Source of the DNA: Flavobacteriales bacterium
GTDB taxonomy: Bacteria; Bacteroidota; Bacteroidia; Flavobacteriales_D; Sanyastnellaceae
DNA: 10,157 nucleotides
Direction: 5' to 3'
NCBI GenBank assembly: GCA_015660615.1
Contig: DQKQ01000239.1
Coordinates: 1 to 10,157 of the forward strand
Positions within the stretch are counted from its first letter, which is position 1. Each line of letters begins with the position of its first letter. The position numbers and the translations under genes were made by a program. This document shows, in pieces, positions 7,368 to 10,157 of this stretch. The notes under the pieces are model-generated. The model saw nothing but the letters and a program-made list of their open reading frames with translations. It was not told where the DNA came from and searched no databases.

Positions 7368-8657
7368 ATGAGTGATACAGTAAAACTAATTCTTGACGGA
7401 AAGGAAATTGAACTCCCTGTTATTACTGGTTCTGAAAACGAAAAAGCTATTGACATAAGTACACTTCGTGCTACTACCGGTTACATCACTATTGATCCTG
7501 GGTTTAAAAATACAGGTTCCACACAAAGCTCAATCACCTACTTAGATGGTGAGAATGGTATTCTACGATACCGCGGATACAGCATTGAAGAGCTTGCTGA
7601 AAACGCTACTTTCCTTGAGGTTGCATATTTACTTGTTTACGGAGAACTGCCGAATAGAGATGAATTGGCATACTTCAATGAGTCTATCACTCAACACACA
7701 CTAGTTCATGAAAATATGAAGCGTTTTTTTGACGCTTTTCCTCAGGGGGCTCACCCTATGGGAATGTTATCTTCTATGATAGCTAGTCTATCCACTTTTT
7801 ACCCTGAATCTCAAAATTCAAATAGATCAGTTACTGATATTGAGAAAACGATGCACCGCTTAATCGCTAAGCTTCCTACACTTGCCGCTAAAGCTTACAA
7901 GCATAATAAAGGTCTGCCTACAATGTACCCTCGCAATGATCTGAGCTACTGTGGGAATTTCCTTCAAATGATGTTTGGACTACCTACGGAGGATTACAAA
8001 GTGAATGACGTTGTCGAGCGTGCGCTCAACAAGTTACTTATACTTCATGCAGATCACGAGCAGAACTGTTCAACCGCTACTGTACGTGTTGTAGGATCTT
8101 CTCAAGCTAATTTATATTCTTCTGTTTCAGCTGGTATTGCAGCTCTTTGGGGTCCGCTTCACGGAGGAGCTAACCAAGCTGTTATTGAGATGCTAGAGCA
8201 GATTCGTCGCGATGGTGGTGGTCTCCAGAAGTGGATAGACAAAGCAAAGGATAAAAACGACAGTTTCCGATTAATGGGGTTTGGTCATCGTGTTTACAAA
8301 AACTTCGACCCTAGAGCTACTATTATTAAGGTCGCTGCAGATGAAGTCCTGGAAGCTCTCGGAGTAAGCGATCCTATTTTAGATATCGCTAAAGAGTTAG
8401 AACAAGTAGCTCTGAACGATGAGTATTTCGTTGAGAGAGGCCTATACCCTAACGTAGATTTCTACTCTGGAATAATTTATCGTTCATTAGGTATACCAAC
8501 TGATATGTTCACCGTCATGTTCGCTTTAGGTCGTCTGCCAGGATGGATTGGACAATGGAAAGAGATGACTGAACAGTCTGAACCTATTGGAAGACCACGT
8601 CAGGTATACCAAGGAGCTAACGCAAGACCTTTTGTATCACTTTCCGACAGATCATAA
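7368..8657 (+). CDS. gltA: Citrate synthase, type II (E. coli GltA-like)
   Basis: Condenses acetyl-CoA with oxaloacetate to citrate, the entry step of the TCA cycle, in the cytoplasm. The 429 residues equal the E. coli enzyme's length (427) and align with it along the whole chain, including the N-terminal beta domain (1-60) characteristic of hexameric, often NADH-regulated, Gram-negative enzymes. Catalytic residues are present: His265 in WGPLHGGAN, His307 in GFGHRVYKN and Asp364 in PNVDFYSG. Other conserved blocks are YPRNDLSYCGNF (187-198), LHADHEQNCST (226-236) and RLMGFGHRVY (301-310). The ATG at 7368 follows an A-rich leader and a good promoter at 7271-7302. Its TAA stop shares one base with the ATG of the crotonase gene, so the two are almost certainly co-transcribed and probably translationally coupled. 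Confidence 0.98.
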   Translation: MSDTVKLILDGKEIELPVITGSENEKAIDISTLRATTGYITIDPGFKNTGSTQSSITYLDGENGILRYRGYSIEELAENATFLEVAYLLVYGELPNRDELAYFNESITQHTLVHENMKRFFDAFPQGAHPMGMLSSMIASLSTFYPESQNSNRSVTDIEKTMHRLIAKLPTLAAKAYKHNKGLPTMYPRNDLSYCGNFLQMMFGLPTEDYKVNDVVERALNKLLILHADHEQNCSTATVRVVGSSQANLYSSVSAGIAALWGPLHGGANQAVIEMLEQIRRDGGGLQKWIDKAKDKNDSFRLMGFGHRVYKNFDPRATIIKVAADEVLEALGVSDPILDIAKELEQVALNDEYFVERGLYPNVDFYSGIIYRSLGIPTDMFTVMFALGRLPGWIGQWKEMTEQSEPIGRPRQVYQGANARPFVSLSDRS

Positions 8658-9433
8658 TGAGTACTTCAGGGAATTCCATAAGTGATGGTTTCGTTAAGTC
8701 TGAAGTAAACAATGGCATTTCCTCTATAACGTTTTTCCACCCAGCTTCTAACAGTTTACCTAGGAATATACTAAGTAAACTATCTGATGCTATCCGCAAT
8801 GCAGGTGAAGCGAAGGACGTTCGTGTAATTATTCTGAAATCTGAGGGAGATAGAGCTTTCTGTGCTGGAGCAAGCTTTGATGAATTATTGGCCATTAACA
8901 ATGAGACTGAAGGTATTCAATTCTTTAGTGGATTTGCTAACGTTATAAATGCGATTAGAACCTGTCCTAAATTTGTTTTAGGCAGAGTACAAGGAAAAGC
9001 CGTTGGTGGCGGTGTTGGCCTTGCAGCCGCAGCAGATCACTGTTTCGCAACTAGATTCGCTTCTATAAAATTATCTGAGCTTGCTATAGGTATAGGACCA
9101 TTTGTTGTGGGACCAGCTGTAGAGCGTAAGCTTGGCACATCTGGTTTTTCTCAACTAACTATAGATTCCTCATCCTGGAAAACAGCTGATTGGGCGGCAC
9201 AATACGGACTATATTCTGAGGTGTTTGACTCTTCCGAAAAAATGGATGTTGCTATTGACACATTGGCCAAACAACTTGCGTCAAGCTCTCCTGCCGCTAT
9301 GTATGAACTAAAGAAAGTTCTTTGGTCAGGTACTGAGGGTTGGGATACACTGCTCAATGATCGTGCTGCTATCTCTGGTCGCTTAGTCTTAAGTGATTTT
9401 ACAAGGAAGGCAATTCAGGCATTTAATAAATAG
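8657..9433 (+). CDS. Enoyl-CoA hydratase/isomerase (crotonase) family protein, possibly methylglutaconyl-CoA hydratase-like
   Basis: A 258-residue crotonase-fold enzyme acting on an acyl-CoA thioester. The oxyanion-hole segments are FCAGASFDEL (68-77) and GKAVGGGVGLAAAAD (113-127). Against rat enoyl-CoA hydratase, the Glu164 equivalent is present as Glu141 (KLSELAIGIG), but the Glu144 equivalent is Gly121 (GGGVGLA); the 20-residue spacing between the two sites is kept exactly. Classical hydratases need both glutamates, while isomerases and several other family members work with one, so simple hydratase activity should not be assumed. From memory, close flavobacterial relatives are often labelled methylglutaconyl-CoA hydratase (leucine breakdown); this is uncertain. 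The ATG overlaps the gltA stop by one base (TAATG). The gene closes the operon, followed by a strong terminator at 9474-9509. Confidence 0.88.
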   Translation: MSTSGNSISDGFVKSEVNNGISSITFFHPASNSLPRNILSKLSDAIRNAGEAKDVRVIILKSEGDRAFCAGASFDELLAINNETEGIQFFSGFANVINAIRTCPKFVLGRVQGKAVGGGVGLAAAADHCFATRFASIKLSELAIGIGPFVVGPAVERKLGTSGFSQLTIDSSSWKTADWAAQYGLYSEVFDSSEKMDVAIDTLAKQLASSSPAAMYELKKVLWSGTEGWDTLLNDRAAISGRLVLSDFTRKAIQAFNK

Positions 9434-9473
9434 CTCAGTTTCCTAGAACTCAAATAAAATATTCTTGTTAAAG

Positions 9474-9509
9474 AAAAAAGCTCAAACCTAAATGGTCTGA
9501 GCTTTTTTT
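9474..9509. terminator. Bidirectional intrinsic terminator between crotonase and T9SS cargo genes
   Basis: AAAAAAGCTCA (9474-9484) pairs with TGAGCTTTTTT (9498-9508). Inside, after one mismatch, ACC pairs with GGT around a TAAAT loop. Seven T residues follow on the plus strand (9503-9509), and on the minus strand the stem runs into six T residues. The near-symmetry suits termination of the gltA-crotonase transcript and of the converging gene on the minus strand. Confidence 0.88.
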
Positions 9510-9527
9510 ATTTTCTTACAATCAATA

Positions 9528-9545
9528 TAGAGGAACCTGCCTCTA
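9528..9545. repeat. Small inverted repeat downstream of the T9SS cargo gene
   Basis: TAGAGG (9528-9533) and CCTCTA (9540-9545) form a 6-bp stem with a 6-nt loop, six bases past the minus-strand stop codon. It lacks its own T-tract, so it may only stabilise the 3' end of the transcript ahead of the terminator at 9474-9509, or be chance. Confidence 0.4.
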
Positions 9546-9550
9546 AAGAA

Positions 9551-10157
9551 TTAATGCTGAATAGATAGTCTACGAACAGACACTCCATTATTATTATTGA
9601 GCATTATCGTGTATGTTCCAGTTGACAGGTTAGAAAAATCAAGGCTTATAGAACCTTGAACAATCAAATTGCTTTGAGTAAATACAACTCTACCAGTAGC
9701 ATCAAAAACCTGCAAGTTCACATCATGCATCTCTGTGCTAACCTGCAATGTGATCGCTCCTGTTGTAGGATTCGGGAAAAGACCGAATGCTAGAGGATCT
9801 ATATCGTTCAATGCGGTCTGCGTTGCATCTACTAAAACTGTACAATCGTTTGAATCAGTTACAGTAACTGTATAGGCAGAATACGCCAATGAATCAGTGT
9901 TAGTAGCAACCACGTCATCCGCATCTGTCCAAACAATTGTTACCTCACCAACCCCACCTTCTGTAACCACAGTTCCTAACCCTATACCCCAGTCGTTATA
10001 AGTTATAGATGCTGAAGTAATAACTAAATAACAACAAGAGTCATTATCTGGTATTGTAGCATCACTATCGAAGTTAGTGGCCAATTCGTCCATACATCCA
10101 GTACAAGAGGAGTTGTCTCCACCACAAACGCCACAGTCATCTAATACAGCAGTACCA
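9551..10157 (-). CDS. C-terminal part of a secreted T9SS cargo protein (type A sorting domain), 5'-truncated by window edge
   Basis: The reading frame is open to the right edge, so this is the last 201 or so residues of a larger protein. The Met codon at 10093 is internal: 21 codons before it stay in frame and encode recognisable repeat sequence. Visible modules in order are: a Cys-rich stretch DDCGVCGGDNSSCTGC directly followed by a Asp/Asn-rich unit of the NFDSDATIPDNDSC type (probably Ca-binding); an SprB-like beta-sandwich repeat of about 65 residues ending YTVTVTDSNDCTV; and a C-terminal sorting domain of about 75 residues starting at FGLFPNPTTG and ending VRRLSIQH. That domain is the T9SS type A signal, which directs export through the outer membrane and is cleaved on attachment. 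The protein is therefore expected at the cell surface or outside the cell. Its function cannot be told without the missing N-terminal part. It converges on the crotonase gene. Confidence 0.9.
   Translation of the reverse strand, partial: GTAVLDDCGVCGGDNSSCTGCMDELATNFDSDATIPDNDSCCYLVITSASITYNDWGIGLGTVVTEGGVGEVTIVWTDADDVVATNTDSLAYSAYTVTVTDSNDCTVLVDATQTALNDIDPLAFGLFPNPTTGAITLQVSTEMHDVNLQVFDATGRVVFTQSNLIVQGSISLDFSNLSTGTYTIMLNNNNGVSVRRLSIQH

Noticed and set aside
8617..8901. Minus-strand open frame of 94 codons over the gltA-crotonase junction
   Set aside because: Antisense to two strongly conserved genes, no family resemblance, no start signal.
9551..10093. A complete small protein starting at the Met codon at 10093
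   Set aside because: The frame continues upstream to the window edge with clear Cys-rich repeat sequence, so this Met is internal.
1..10157. A mobile element, defence island or new multi-gene system
   Set aside because: All genes fit housekeeping, nutrient-uptake or surface-protein families; no transposase, integrase, terminal repeats, toxin-antitoxin pair or array is visible, and gene style looks uniform.

Overview
The window looks like ordinary chromosomal DNA from a member of the Bacteroidota, most likely a marine flavobacterium-like organism (Flavobacteriales). The evidence is a C-terminal type IX secretion (T9SS) sorting domain, a FabI and a FeS-less endonuclease III of Bacteroidota type, AT-rich leaders without Shine-Dalgarno sequences, and a TTG-N21-TAnnTTTG promoter of the Bacteroidota kind. 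The assignment rests on my recognition of protein families; no database search was run.

Layout: (1) 1-576 (+), the 3' part of endonuclease III (nth), meeting tail to tail, with a 2-bp gap, the minus-strand fabI (579-1403, enoyl-ACP reductase). (2) Upstream of fabI on the same strand is a GlcD-type FAD-linked 2-hydroxyacid oxidase/dehydrogenase (1486-2874). (3) Divergent from it is a secreted S9B dipeptidyl peptidase IV (2941-5154, +). A strong hairpin terminator separates it from a convergent POT-family di/tripeptide transporter (5241-6590, -). (4) A secreted thioredoxin-like protein (6691-7248, +) follows. (5) Next is a two-gene unit of citrate synthase (gltA, 7368-8657) and a crotonase-family protein (8657-9433), joined by a one-base TAATG stop/start overlap and preceded by the best promoter in the window. 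(6) A second bidirectional terminator separates this unit from the C-terminal part of a large secreted protein (9551 to the right edge, -) with Cys-rich, SprB-like and T9SS type A sorting modules.

How the genes work together: the peptidase and the POT transporter form a plausible route for using external peptides, with N-terminal dipeptides cleaved outside the cytoplasm and then imported with protons. Citrate synthase and the crotonase-like enzyme are probably co-translated and both handle acyl-CoA metabolism. FabI belongs to fatty-acid elongation and the GlcD-like enzyme to 2-hydroxyacid oxidation; no direct link between those two is visible.

I see no tRNA, rRNA, CRISPR array, insertion sequence, phage or defence gene, and no intergenic gap above about 120 bp. 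I found no convincing sign of a novel multi-gene system. The items worth a second look are residue-level departures in known families (endonuclease III without the FeS ligands, a crotonase with one of two catalytic glutamates, a POT transporter without room for the usual extra helix pair), the gltA-crotonase coupling, and the ADAMTS-like Cys motif in the T9SS cargo.
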